This document shows positions 7,531-14,932 of a stretch of DNA of 64,000 nt, in pieces. Position 1 is the first letter of the stretch. Each line of letters starts with the position of its first letter. Origin of the DNA: an uncultured Lachnospiraceae bacterium. Lineage in GTDB: Bacteria; Bacillota; Clostridia; Lachnospirales; Lachnospiraceae. Where the stretch lies: assembly GCA_934320895.1 (NCBI GenBank), contig CAKRFY010000006.1:1-64000 (forward strand). The letters are read 5' to 3'. The translations under genes were made by a program, and so were the position numbers. The notes beneath the pieces were generated by a model, which had not been told where the DNA came from, ran no database searches, and saw nothing but the letters and a program-made list of their open reading frames with translations.

Positions 7531-7890
7531 ATGAAGGGGATAATTGATATGTCAGCAACTACAGTTATTAAGGAGATATTAGAAATAAAGGGAAAGTCAC
7601 ATGCTGAATTAGCAGAAGATGTTAATGTTACAAGACAGAATTTAAGTAATAAGATGAATAGAGACAAATTTTCTGCAATTGAATTAGTGGAAATTGCAGA
7701 TGCTTTGGAAATGAATTTGATTTTAAAAGATAAAAAAGACGGGAATGAATATATTATTGATTATCCAGACGAATTAAAAGGAAAATCAAAGCGTAATATG
7801 ACTGAGGAAAAGAAAAAGGCAGCACAAAAGAAAGCAGAAGAAACAAAGGCAAGGAATGCAAAAAGACAAGAAGAATTATTAGGAAAATAA
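7531..7890 (+). CDS. XRE-family HTH regulator
   Basis: 119 residues after GGAGGTAATAAAG. An HTH of the Cro/C1 type occupies residues about 10-60 (HAELAEDVNVTRQNLSNKMN, SAIELVEIADALEMNL). The tail (KRNMTEEKKKAAQKKAEETK) is a charged coiled coil. It may be a local transcription switch; the palindromes at 3378-3538 are candidate targets, but no link can be shown from sequence. Confidence 0.75.
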   Translation: MKGIIDMSATTVIKEILEIKGKSHAELAEDVNVTRQNLSNKMNRDKFSAIELVEIADALEMNLILKDKKDGNEYIIDYPDELKGKSKRNMTEEKKKAAQKKAEETKARNAKRQEELLGK

Positions 7891-7949
7891 ATCTGAATAA
7901 TCAACAACCATGAAACACGGATTTCAAAGATTTAAAGGAGGTATGTTCT

Positions 7950-8174
7950 ATGACAGCAACTAGAAGAGAAGCTATTGAATTATTGGAAAGAGTACCCGAA
8001 GACAAATTATCTTTTGTGATTCAGATTATGCAAGGTGTAAATGGATTATACAATGATTCTAATAAGGAAAGGAAAGAAGCTTTTGCAAGATTAGAACAGT
8101 TACGTAAAAAGGGAACTGTTACCGATGATGATGCAGAATTAGCTTCTTATAGGGAAGATAAATATGGTAGGTAA
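7950..8174 (+). CDS. VapB-like antitoxin
   Basis: 74 residues after AAAGGAGGT. An N-terminal helix-rich segment (RREAIELLERVPEDKLSFVI) resembles DUF2281-type antitoxins, and the acidic C-terminus (TVTDDDAELASYREDKYG) is the likely toxin-binding tail. It overlaps the PIN toxin by 11 bases, the usual sign of a co-translated antitoxin-toxin pair. Confidence 0.65.
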   Translation: MTATRREAIELLERVPEDKLSFVIQIMQGVNGLYNDSNKERKEAFARLEQLRKKGTVTDDDAELASYREDKYGR

Positions 8175-8577
8175 AATTCTGATTGATACCAATGTATTAC
8201 TTGATTATTTTCTTGAAAGAGAACCATTCTTTGAGGATGCAAAGAAAGTAATCTTATCATGCACTGAAGGAAATACAAAAGGTTGTATTGCAGCTCATTC
8301 CATTTCCAATATGTTTTTTATATTAAGGAAAGATTATACTGCAAATGAACGAAGAGAAATATTATCAAACCTTTGCACAATCTTTGATGTAGAAGGTATA
8401 GACAAAGCAAAATTATTATCTGGTCTTGCAAATGAGGAATTTTCTGATTTTGAGGATTGCTTACAAATGGAATGTGCAAAAAGCTATGGAGCAGAATATA
8501 TTGTGACAAGAAATGTGTTAGATTATTTTACATCAGATATAAAGGCAATTTTGCCAAATGAATACTTAGGTCTATAA
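8164..8577 (+). CDS. PIN-domain toxin (VapC-like ribonuclease)
   Basis: 137 residues. The PIN acidic set is present: D8 in ILIDTNVLLDYF, acidic residues around EFSDFEDCLQ, and D in the C-terminal VTRNVLDYF/SDIKAILP strand. PIN toxins are Mg-dependent endoribonucleases that cut tRNA or rRNA loops. The gene overlaps its antitoxin by 11 bp. Expected role: post-segregational stabilisation of the element. Length and motif order are normal. Confidence 0.8.
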   Translation: MVGKILIDTNVLLDYFLEREPFFEDAKKVILSCTEGNTKGCIAAHSISNMFFILRKDYTANERREILSNLCTIFDVEGIDKAKLLSGLANEEFSDFEDCLQMECAKSYGAEYIVTRNVLDYFTSDIKAILPNEYLGL

Positions 8578-8657
8578 TAAACAAAGCACCAACGAAACGA
8601 AGTATATTTTTCAAATAAAAGCTTCTTATTTGATTTCAAAGAATTTAAAAAGGGCAC

Positions 8658-8686
8658 TTGAAAAAACAAGTACCCTAGTGTATAAT
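8658..8686 (+). promoter_or_regulatory. Promoter of the antisense RNA antitoxin
   Basis: TTGAAA (8658-8663), exactly 17 bp, TATAAT (8681-8686). It points into the 3' end of the convergent toxin gene. Confidence 0.7.
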
Positions 8687-8692
8687 CTACTT

Positions 8693-8782
8693 AGAAAGGT
8701 TATCGGATGTGTTATCCGATTGCCCTCAGTTGCAACTATGAAATAGCATTCACTTTAGGCGGTGGGATGCTATTTCTTTTTA
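8693..8782 (+). ncRNA. Candidate type I antitoxin RNA (antisense to the 8770-8856 toxin mRNA)
   Basis: Predicted from the promoter at 8658-8686 and a terminator hairpin GAAATAGCAT/ATGCTATTTC (8740-8749 with 8767-8776) followed by TTTTTATT. The RNA would be about 90 nt, contains a second hairpin (ATCGGAT/ATCCGAT, about 8702-8720) and is complementary to the toxin message 3' end, including its stop codon. The layout is like TxpA/RatA-type modules. Inferred from sequence only. Confidence 0.6.
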
Positions 8783-8856
8783 TTGTTATGATTATCTATG
8801 TAAGATAGAGCCGTAAATATTACTAACAATAAAGTTAAAACTTCCATTGTGTTCAT
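8770..8856 (-). CDS. Type I toxin, small hydrophobic peptide
   Basis: 28 residues: MNTMEVLTLLLVIFTALSYI followed by DNHNNKKK. One membrane helix and a short charged tail are the hallmark of Firmicute type I (holin-like) toxins. A GAGGGTG ribosome site lies 5 bases before the ATG. Upstream CCCTCT can pair with AGAGGG in the ribosome site, a common way of keeping such mRNAs silent until processed. Stop and 3' end overlap the antisense RNA. It is too short to appear in routine ORF calling. Confidence 0.7.
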   Translation of the reverse strand: MNTMEVLTLLLVIFTALSYIDNHNNKKK

Positions 8857-8938
8857 GGCATCACCCTCTTTCGTAATACTAGAGGGCATCAAATAATCGG
8901 AAAATCACATCCTACTTTCTTTTCAATCATGCAGTATC

Positions 8939-8967
8939 AGTATAACATATAGTAAACAAATGTTCAA
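8939..8967 (-). promoter_or_regulatory. Promoter of the type I toxin
   Basis: On the minus strand TTGAAC (8962-8967), a 17-bp spacer and TATACT (8939-8944), about 80 bp upstream of the toxin start. Confidence 0.65.
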
Positions 8968-9018
8968 ATGAAAAAGAGGTGAATCTGCTATTTATATATA
9001 GAAGAAATACCTCTTATT

Positions 9019-9282
9019 TTAACTCTGCTGCCGTTGCTGGATATTCTTTACAGTAGTTTCAAGGTCGGTTATTTGCCAGCGTTGGTGAATAACTTTTTGT
9101 TTTAATTCTGACAATCGTTTGCTGGTGTAGTGTTCCAGCCAATTCATAATAAAAGCTGGTATAAATTTATCAGGTGTCTTTTGAATAATGTAAAACAATA
9201 AATCTTCGGATCTGCTGTAAATCTTACTCAGCAAATCTTTAAATTTATTTCGTTTAGGTATTTTAATATTTATAATAATCAC
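9019..9282 (-). CDS. Hypothetical basic protein of ICE type
   Basis: 87 residues: a basic N-terminus (KIPKRNKFKDLLSKIYSRSE), an amphipathic middle (KFIPAFIMNWLEHYTSKRL) and a Gln-rich C-terminus (DLETTVKNIQQRQQS). Small proteins of this composition recur in Clostridia conjugative elements. An AAGGATG-like site lies upstream on the minus strand. Function unknown. Confidence 0.5.
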   Translation of the reverse strand: MIIINIKIPKRNKFKDLLSKIYSRSEDLLFYIIQKTPDKFIPAFIMNWLEHYTSKRLSELKQKVIHQRWQITDLETTVKNIQQRQQS

Positions 9283-9825
9283 ATCCTTCCAAATTTATTA
9301 TACAAGAACTTATGTTTGTATACAAGTGTGGGAAATAAAAAAGACAATTTTTTTATATTAAGAGGGGAATATAATGCAGATGTGGCAGCAGAACATATGG
9401 AGTAGGTTATCGTATCCTATATCGTGAAGTTTGAAAATGCTTAATTTTTCTATACTTGTTTTTAGTGAAAGATAGAAAATATACTACTATTGTAGAAAAT
9501 AAATCAAATCGGAAAAAAATTGTATATAGAGTGTAAAGTTGAATTGCCAGACAATTTAATGAAATGTGTATATGATTTTAGATTATACTCTATATACAAA
9601 GGATTTATATGATTTGACATAAAAAAGTGTTATCGTATATGAGAGATAATTTTTATGTATAGTGAGTATATTTATAATCTTTCAAACCATACTTTTTATC
9701 AGAAATTAAGGAGTTAAATATAATCATTTGTTGCAATATCGAATAACAGTTTTATGTGCATTGTCATAACAGCGTATTGACGATAAAATCAATGAGGAAT
9801 ATAATAATATACAAAGAAAGAACTT
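9283..9825. other. 543-bp stretch without a convincing gene
   Basis: Very AT-rich. It holds a long inverted repeat (9520-9599), a 17-codon ORF after GAGGGG near 9380, and the lead-in to the DinJ-like remnant. No full gene is seen. Confidence 0.6.
9520..9599. repeat. 17-bp inverted repeat
   Basis: TTGTATATAGAGTGTAA (9520-9536) and TTATACTCTATATACAA (9583-9599) are inverted copies with one mismatch, separated by 46 bp. Possible remnant element end, recombination site or stable RNA stem. Confidence 0.6.
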
Positions 9826-9993
9826 ATGTCTAATCTTGGAATTGATATGACAACTTTCTTTACAATGGCAGCAAAACAGGCAGTAAGAGAACAGGCGTTA
9901 CCATTTCATCCAGATATGAATACGGGAATATATGGACTAAAGGCATATAAACTTGCAATGGAAAATACAAATTATAATAAGGAAGGAGATTAG
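9826..9993 (+). pseudogene. RelB/DinJ-type antitoxin remnant
   Basis: 56 codons; upstream in frame is KKEL and then a stop. MSNLGIDMTTFFTMAAKQAV, then REQALPFHPDM, matches the ribbon-helix-helix antitoxin core (LGIDMTTFFTMAAKQAVREQALPF-like), but the first strand of the DNA-binding domain is missing and no RelE-like toxin follows. The next gene starts 6 bases after its stop. Regarded as a truncated relic. Confidence 0.55.
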
Positions 9994-9998
9994 AATTT

Positions 9999-10592
9999 AT
10001 GAAGAAAAAATTAAAAGTTATACTATGCTTTATAGTAATTATATCAAGTGTTATAAATCAAGTACCAGCACAAGCAAAAGTAAAGATGCCTGCATCATCT
10101 TCTGAGTTAATTAAATCAATATCACCATATGTGTCGGAGCAAATTGCAATTAAAGCCAGAAAGAAATTTACTAAAATTGAACTTAATAATAAAATGTATT
10201 ATAGGGCTTTAGTAGAGAGTATTAACACTTATGGAAACAAATTTAAGTTCAATAGTGAAAAAGAAATTCATAAACTTTGTTATGATATTTTTGGAAAGCC
10301 TGGATATAAAGATGTGACAAAGGGTGAGTACTTTCATTATGACATTCATAATAAAATTCATGTTTTGCGTGGTGATTGGGGAGCTGAACTTCCTGTTTAT
10401 AAAATTATACAGAAGAAAAAAGTATCAAAAACTGTATATGATGTATATGTAACGCACTTCAGTTTTACAGATTCACCAAATTTAATTAGAGATGGTGAAA
10501 GTATTATTCGAATCAGGAAAAATAATAAAAGTTCATTTGGATATGTAGTTACAAAAATCAAATATAAAACAACAAGAAAAAGTTATTTTTAA
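9999..10592 (+). CDS. Secreted hypothetical protein
   Basis: 197 residues with a clear signal peptide: MKKKLKVILCFIVIISSVIN, cleavage likely after QAKA-like VPAQA (residue about 26). The mature part is basic and beta-rich (KYFHYDIHNKIHVLRGDWGA, YDVYVTHFSFTDSPNL). No lipobox or wall anchor. AAGGAAGGAG site. It follows the antitoxin relic closely but is probably cargo. Family not recognised. Confidence 0.6.
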   Translation: MKKKLKVILCFIVIISSVINQVPAQAKVKMPASSSELIKSISPYVSEQIAIKARKKFTKIELNNKMYYRALVESINTYGNKFKFNSEKEIHKLCYDIFGKPGYKDVTKGEYFHYDIHNKIHVLRGDWGAELPVYKIIQKKKVSKTVYDVYVTHFSFTDSPNLIRDGESIIRIRKNNKSSFGYVVTKIKYKTTRKSYF

Positions 10593-10599
10593 TGTAATA

Positions 10600-10636
10600 A
10601 AAAGTCATCAAGGAAGTTGATTTCTGATGGCTTTTA
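10600..10636 (+). terminator. Terminator after the secreted protein gene
   Basis: AAAAGTCATCA (10600-10610) pairs with TGATGGCTTTT (10625-10635), one wobble/mismatch. Confidence 0.65.
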
Positions 10637-10663
10637 GTGTGAAATTTATTTTATAGAGCAACT

Positions 10664-10735
10664 AGATGGGAATACAAATATCATATAGTATTTGCACCAA
10701 AATATAGACATAAGGTCATATATGAGGAGTGTTGA
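10664..10735 (+). pseudogene. IS200/IS605 TnpA (Y1 transposase) N-terminal scrap
   Basis: The reading RWEYKYHIVFAPKYRHKVIY is the conserved N-terminus of IS200-type transposases (HUH motif lost beyond). It stops after 23 codons and the rest is absent. A further open scrap (LRPEKLEKFEDIFYSI) follows near 10,740. Clear insertion-sequence debris. Confidence 0.7.
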
Positions 10736-10854
10736 AGAATGTTTTGAGACCAGAGAAGTTAGAAAAATTTGAGGATATTTTTTACTCTATTACACAAGTG
10801 CGTGTTTTTAGAAGAAAGAAATGTTAAGTTATGGCAAAAATTATTTGTTAGCGA

Positions 10855-10905
10855 AAAATAAGCATATCTCCGCAGATTTTATCTGTTTTTGATATGCTTA
10901 TTTAA
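10855..10905. terminator. Bidirectional hairpin
   Basis: TAAGCATATC (10859-10868) pairs with GATATGCTTA (10891-10900); on the minus strand it is followed by ATTTTTCG, so it can end the 10999-12081 transcript. A second inverted repeat (ACAATATATAG/CTATATATTGT, 10913-10923 with 10946-10956) lies beside it. Confidence 0.55.
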
Positions 10906-10998
10906 TAAACATACAATATATAGTCTATATCAAACCGATTAAACACTATATATTGTACTTTTGATATCCGAAATGAAAGAACGATTTCATGTGGAAAT

Positions 10999-12081
10999 TT
11001 ACTGCTTTTTGTTTCGTATGGCTTGCTTTATGCCATAAGTAATAGTATTTAATTCCAAACATTTTTTTATCAATTCGTCTATATCCGTATCCTGTGCTGG
11101 CATTGTATATTCAAAATGATAATCCAATTTAGCTTTACTAATAAAACTATTTATAGAACTGATAATGTGCTCAAACAACTTAATACAATCAATGTTACAT
11201 GGATGATGATTTATCAAAGCTTCATTTTTAACCGATTTAAGGTATTCATGCAACTCGTATATAAAACTCTCATATCCAAAAAGATTTTGTTCTAAGGTTT
11301 CGACATCGGTATTTTCATTTATGGATGTTAAATCAATATATGGATTATAAGTGCCTTCTTCGTAATTCATTTCGCTACATATATCAGCATACGAATATAA
11401 TAATTTTTGTTTTGCCGAAAAACTTTCAATATTACTATTGGTTTTCTGCAAATAATCTTCTCCAACAGTTTTTCCAAAAAATGTTTCAGCGTCACCATGG
11501 AATAAAGGGAACTGATATAATTTTTGAGTATATGCAAATTCTCCTTGAAAGTTTACTCGCATTGTTTTTACCAAATTGATTATATTTCTTCTATCGTCTG
11601 GTGTTTCACAGTAACTAAATTCATCTATGATGGTATCTGATAAATCCTTTAAATTCTTTTTCAGACGCATTAAATCAACTTCATATGGTTTATCCTGTAT
11701 ATAGTATTCAATTCTCTTAATCCGTTCTTCATCAGATATATGCAACATATCATGATCTGGGGAATAAATACCCATTGAATTTTGCAGGTAATGATTAGGA
11801 ACAGAAACATTATCATTTAATTCCACCGTAGCGGTTGGAGATAAATATTTGATAACAAATTCTTCGGCATCCATATTTTTATCTTTTGCAAAATCCTTAA
11901 ATAGCAATATAAGATCATCTCGTGAAATATTTTTTGTTCGTCTATTTTCTATATTCGGCAGCCACGATTTGTTTTTACCGATTTTTTCTGATAACTGATA
12001 TGCGGTCAAATTGTGTTCTTTCCTAGTATCTATAATTAACTGTATTAGTTCATCTGTTATTTTTATTTTTTCAGGGAACAT
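10999..12081 (-). CDS. XRE-family HTH regulator with large C-terminal domain
   Basis: 360 residues from the ATG at 12081, preceded by a perfect AAGGAGGT; the longer frame to 12258 runs through its own promoter. The N-terminal 65 residues are a Cro/C1 HTH (HNLTAYQLSEKIGKNKSWLP, NISRDDLILLFKDFA). The C-terminal about 230 residues are helical, with no recognisable enzyme motif. Three copies of ATATGTACAT lie over its own promoter and the divergent promoter, so autoregulation and control of the + strand unit are likely. It may be the element's maintenance or lysogeny-type switch. Confidence 0.75.
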   Translation of the reverse strand: MFPEKIKITDELIQLIIDTRKEHNLTAYQLSEKIGKNKSWLPNIENRRTKNISRDDLILLFKDFAKDKNMDAEEFVIKYLSPTATVELNDNVSVPNHYLQNSMGIYSPDHDMLHISDEERIKRIEYYIQDKPYEVDLMRLKKNLKDLSDTIIDEFSYCETPDDRRNIINLVKTMRVNFQGEFAYTQKLYQFPLFHGDAETFFGKTVGEDYLQKTNSNIESFSAKQKLLYSYADICSEMNYEEGTYNPYIDLTSINENTDVETLEQNLFGYESFIYELHEYLKSVKNEALINHHPCNIDCIKLFEHIISSINSFISKAKLDYHFEYTMPAQDTDIDELIKKCLELNTITYGIKQAIRNKKQ

Positions 12082-12099
12082 GAAAAATACCTCCTTGAA

Positions 12100-12226
12100 A
12101 GATATGTACATATTATAATGCAAAATGGAGAGTATGTAAAGAATCAGTATATAAATACATAAAAGAATGAAATATGTACATATTTGCAAAAATAACTTGA
12201 CAATATGTACATGCAATGCTATAGTA
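12100..12226. promoter_or_regulatory. Divergent promoters with ATATGTACATAT operators
   Basis: Minus promoter: TTTACA, 17 bp, TATAAT (-10 near 12114-12119), reading into the HTH gene. Plus promoter: TTGACA (12197-12202), 17 bp, TATAGT (12220-12225). Palindromes ATATGTACATAT at 12102-12113 and 12172-12183, and ATATGTACATGC at 12203-12214, sit next to the minus -10 and inside the plus spacer. This is a repressor-operator arrangement matching the adjacent HTH gene. Confidence 0.75.
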
Positions 12227-12232
12227 AGACCA

Positions 12233-12540
12233 TGCAAGAGAGATACAAAGGTTTTCAAGACACATTACATCGTATTTCAAATGCAATTATAAAAGTGAAT
12301 GGTACATAAAAGAAAAAGCCAATAGCTTATACATAAGTGCTGGTAACACTTAAAGCTAATGACTCATGGTAATTGTGATAAGTCTGGTAAACTTAACACA
12401 CATATTGATATCTAAAATATTATCATGAAAAATTCTTTTAGTCAAGCATTAGCGGTCTGCTAATTGCTTATTTTCCAAACACATTATATAAGGAAGAAAC
12501 ATATTTGAATAGATAAATTACAAGTCTATCTATTTTTACA
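12233..12540 (+). ncRNA. Candidate non-coding leader/RNA upstream of tubRZ
   Basis: A consensus promoter (12197-12225) reads into about 310 bases with no ORF but several hairpins: AAGTG/CACTT (about 12336-12351), AAGCATTAGC/GCTAATTGCTT (about 12445-12471), and AATAGATA/TATCTATT followed by TTTT (12508-12537). TGGTAA occurs at 12341, 12367 and 12385, followed by ACACTTA, TTGTGA and ACTTAA. It could be a small RNA, a leader, or the tubC-type centromere; the sequence cannot decide. Confidence 0.4.
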
Positions 12541-12558
12541 ATTTCATACATAAAGGAG

Positions 12559-12690
12559 ATGATTCTTATAAGAAAAGCTAACTGGCAGAGAAGAGAATGT
12601 AATGGATGTAAGGAATATAGTCCAGAGTGTAGACATTCAACAACAGGAAGCTTTGAAAGTAAAAAAGTGCAAAGAGTGTATGGAGAATAA
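12559..12690 (+). CDS. Small cysteine-rich protein
   Basis: 43 codons: MILIRKANWQRRECNGCKEY followed by SPECRHSTTG. The C-x2-C...C-x-H spacing suggests a single zinc knuckle. The ATG overlaps its AAGGAG site, so a start at the ATT or ATA a few codons later is possible. A terminator follows (12697-12726). Family not recognised. Confidence 0.45.
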   Translation: MILIRKANWQRRECNGCKEYSPECRHSTTGSFESKKVQRVYGE

Positions 12691-12696
12691 ATAAGT

Positions 12697-12726
12697 ATAA
12701 GGCTGAAAAGCCTATATATTTTTACT
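12697..12726 (+). terminator. Terminator before tubR
   Basis: AGGCT-GAAA-AGCCT (12700-12713) followed by ATATATTTTTAC. Confidence 0.7.
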
Positions 12727-12794
12727 TTCAGTATCAGAGTTTATAAAACTAAATATAATTATTTGAAACAATAGAATAAGTGAGGTGTAATTTT

Positions 12795-13058
12795 GTGGAA
12801 CTAAGTAGATGTTCATATACTATTCTTGGAATTTTAAAGACGAAAAATGCAGTTGATAAAGTTCATGCACTTACAATTAGTGAAATATCGTCTTTTGAAA
12901 AAATAAGTAAGCATAATACAATTCACAAGAAAGTTAAAGAGATGCAGCAACAAGGATTTATTGATGAGGGTGCAAAGGCAGGTAGGGCGAAGAGTTATTT
13001 TGTGACTGATGCTGGACTTGCAATTTTACCATCAAAGAAGGAGGCAGAAAATGTATAA
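12795..13058 (+). CDS. tubR: TubR-like winged-helix DNA-binding protein
   Basis: 87 residues. The GTG at 12795 is chosen because GAGGTG lies 7 bases upstream; another GTG at 12780 is less well placed. The sequence shows a winged helix (LTISEISSFEKISKHNTIHK, KVKEMQQQGFIDEGAKAGRA). It overlaps the TubZ gene by 8 bases. In type III (TubRZ) partition systems of Bacillus and Clostridium plasmids and phages, TubR binds the tubC centromere and recruits TubZ. The assignment rests mainly on the neighbour; TubR proteins are poorly conserved. Confidence 0.65.
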   Translation: MELSRCSYTILGILKTKNAVDKVHALTISEISSFEKISKHNTIHKKVKEMQQQGFIDEGAKAGRAKSYFVTDAGLAILPSKKEAENV

Positions 13059-14100
13059 GAAAGAGTATATGCAGTTTTATGGTTTTTTAGGAATTGGACA
13101 ATTTGGAGGAAATTTGCTTAAAAAATTTGAAGAAGAAGAATTTCCATGTGTAATAGCAAATAGTTCAGTTGAAGATTTAGCAACAAGAAATGCAAAAAAT
13201 AAGCTTCATTTTAGGAATGGAACAGGATGTCACAAGAATCGTAAGAAGTCAAAGAAGCTATTAAAGGAAAATTTGGAAATATTGATTGATGAAGTTCGTT
13301 CTAAGATGCCAGCGATAACAACCTTGTTTATTTGTGCATCGGCAGCCGGAGGAACCGGAAGTGGAATGTTAGCGGCAGTATCGAAAATTTTAAGTAAACA
13401 GCTTGATATAAATATCTGTATAGTTACGGTTCTTCCTGACAAATCAGAAAATTTTCAGTCATATGCAAATACAGTAGAACTTTTTCAAGAATTAGAAAAG
13501 CTTGATTGTATTGGTGCAATATTTATTCTTGATAATTCTAAGAATAGAGACAAAATAAAAATCAATGAAATTTTCTTCACACATTTGAGTACATTGTTGG
13601 CAAATGAAAATGGTGGGGAATATGGATGTTTAGATAGAAGTGAGATTGATAAGTTACTGAGTACACCTGGTATGGCTATATTATCTAAACTTGGAAAAGA
13701 TAATTCAGATAAATTACTCAGTTCACTGGTTGAAAATAATATATATGCACCTATGGAGACAAATAAAGTTGTTCGTTATATGGGAATTATGAGTTGTAGT
13801 TCGCATGTAGAGTTAGATGGACTTTATTCTCAGATAGGAAATCCAATTGATACCTATATAGGAACAAATGCTCCATCAAATGTATGTATGCTTAGTGGAT
13901 TAACATATCCTAAAACTAGACTTAATGAGATTAAATCAATGGCACAGACAGATGCAGAAATTATAAAAAAGGGTATGGATGCAGCAAACGAAAGTCTTTT
14001 TGATGACGATATGGATTTTCTTGGAACTTTTGATATAGAGAATAAACCTAAATCAGAAGAAAAAGAATCGAGTTTAGATATTTTGAATGAATTTTTATAA
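13051..14100 (+). CDS. tubZ: TubZ-like tubulin/FtsZ GTPase
   Basis: 349 residues from the ATG at 13051 (AAGGAGGCAGAAA). The N-terminal loop GFLGIGQFGGNLLKKFEE matches FtsZ/TubZ T1, the tubulin signature appears as SAAGGTGSGMLAAVSK (about residues 95-110), and NLVSSSD-type and KSENFQSYANTVEL motifs follow. The acidic, flexible tail (DDDMDFLGTFDIENKPKSEE...DILNEFL) is where TubR binding is expected. TubZ polymers push or pull plasmid DNA by treadmilling. Such genes occur on plasmids and phage-plasmids, so an extrachromosomal or low-copy state is likely at some stage. Confidence 0.85.
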   Translation: MYKKEYMQFYGFLGIGQFGGNLLKKFEEEEFPCVIANSSVEDLATRNAKNKLHFRNGTGCHKNRKKSKKLLKENLEILIDEVRSKMPAITTLFICASAAGGTGSGMLAAVSKILSKQLDINICIVTVLPDKSENFQSYANTVELFQELEKLDCIGAIFILDNSKNRDKIKINEIFFTHLSTLLANENGGEYGCLDRSEIDKLLSTPGMAILSKLGKDNSDKLLSSLVENNIYAPMETNKVVRYMGIMSCSSHVELDGLYSQIGNPIDTYIGTNAPSNVCMLSGLTYPKTRLNEIKSMAQTDAEIIKKGMDAANESLFDDDMDFLGTFDIENKPKSEEKESSLDILNEFL

Positions 14101-14191
14101 AAGTTCATCAGAGAAAAGAGAATTATATATTAAGAAAAGAAAACTTAATGATAAACATATCAAATATTTTATAGAAGAAAGAGGTACATAA

Positions 14192-14569
14192 ATGTTAGCA
14201 ACGAATGTAAAAGAAGATGCAAGAGAAACTTTTAGAAATGGGATCTTAAATGATATGACTGTTGAAAAATTGATTAAACTTACAAATGTTGAATTATATG
14301 GAAATGTGTGTGTATTTACAGGAATCAATGAGTCAAATCACTACTTCAATAAGATGGAGCATATTCTAGCGGATGACGATCAGGCAGTAGATTTATTGTC
14401 ATATTCATTTTATGCAGAATCTGGTGGATTATTAGCTAATACATCTTTTGCTGTATATGAGATTGAAAATATTGCTGGAAGCATAAATGAAGATAATCCT
14501 GATAATGTCTTGGATATAAACATTACATTAACGGATGGAACAGAGATAACTATCAACATTTTTTATTAA
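14192..14569 (+). CDS. Hypothetical protein (125 residues)
   Basis: GAAAGAGGT site. Acidic and beta-rich (LYGNVCVFTGINESNHYFNK, then INITLTDGTEITINIFY at the C-terminus). It starts a run of small acidic + strand proteins with the genes at 14634 and 14933, all just after tubZ. No match is recognised; the size, acidity and beta C-terminus would suit a small protein-binding factor, but that is speculation. Confidence 0.55.
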   Translation: MLATNVKEDARETFRNGILNDMTVEKLIKLTNVELYGNVCVFTGINESNHYFNKMEHILADDDQAVDLLSYSFYAESGGLLANTSFAVYEIENIAGSINEDNPDNVLDINITLTDGTEITINIFY

Positions 14570-14588
14570 AGAAAAATCGAATATATAA

Positions 14589-14619
14589 GTAGGTAGGTTG
14601 GATAATCCAGCCTATCTAC
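14589..14619 (+). promoter_or_regulatory. 13-bp hairpin just before a ribosome site
   Basis: GTAGGTAGGTTGG (14589-14601) pairs with CCAGCCTATCTAC (14607-14619), two G-U pairs, loop ATAAT. It ends 3 bases before TGGAGG of the next gene: a possible attenuator or translation control element. Confidence 0.55.
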
Positions 14620-14633
14620 ATAATGGAGGATTT

Positions 14634-14906
14634 ATGCAATCACTAAAACAAGATGTTATACAAGCAAGAGGCAGAGTATATATTAATAGAAATAAAAACG
14701 ATTTCCGATCGGTATCATTTTCTCAAATAAGATTTTCACATCCAAATTTATTGTGGTTTGAATTGTATGAAAATAAAAGGAAAATTGCATATACGGCAGT
14801 AGAAGTAGAACCGATGACTGTACGCAAGTGCAATCTTCCAAAGGAAAAATCAATAGAGTTGCAGATGCTAAGTGGTCAAAATGTACTTATTTCGTTTAGT
14901 GTTTAG
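14634..14906 (+). CDS. Hypothetical protein (90 residues)
   Basis: ATG at 14634 after ATGGAGG; the frame is open to 14598 but that part forms the hairpin. Beta-rich and basic: RVYINRNKNDFRSVSFSQIR, then KIAYTAVEVEPMTVRKCNLP. No recognised family. Translation may be controlled by the preceding hairpin. Confidence 0.5.
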   Translation: MQSLKQDVIQARGRVYINRNKNDFRSVSFSQIRFSHPNLLWFELYENKRKIAYTAVEVEPMTVRKCNLPKEKSIELQMLSGQNVLISFSV

Positions 14907-14932
14907 AAAAACTAAAGAAAGGTAAATAGCGT

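Noticed and set aside
10740..10840. Second transposase fragment
   Set aside because: The short frame LRPEKLEKFEDIFYSI has no recognisable transposase motif; only the IS200 N-terminus at 10664-10735 is supported.
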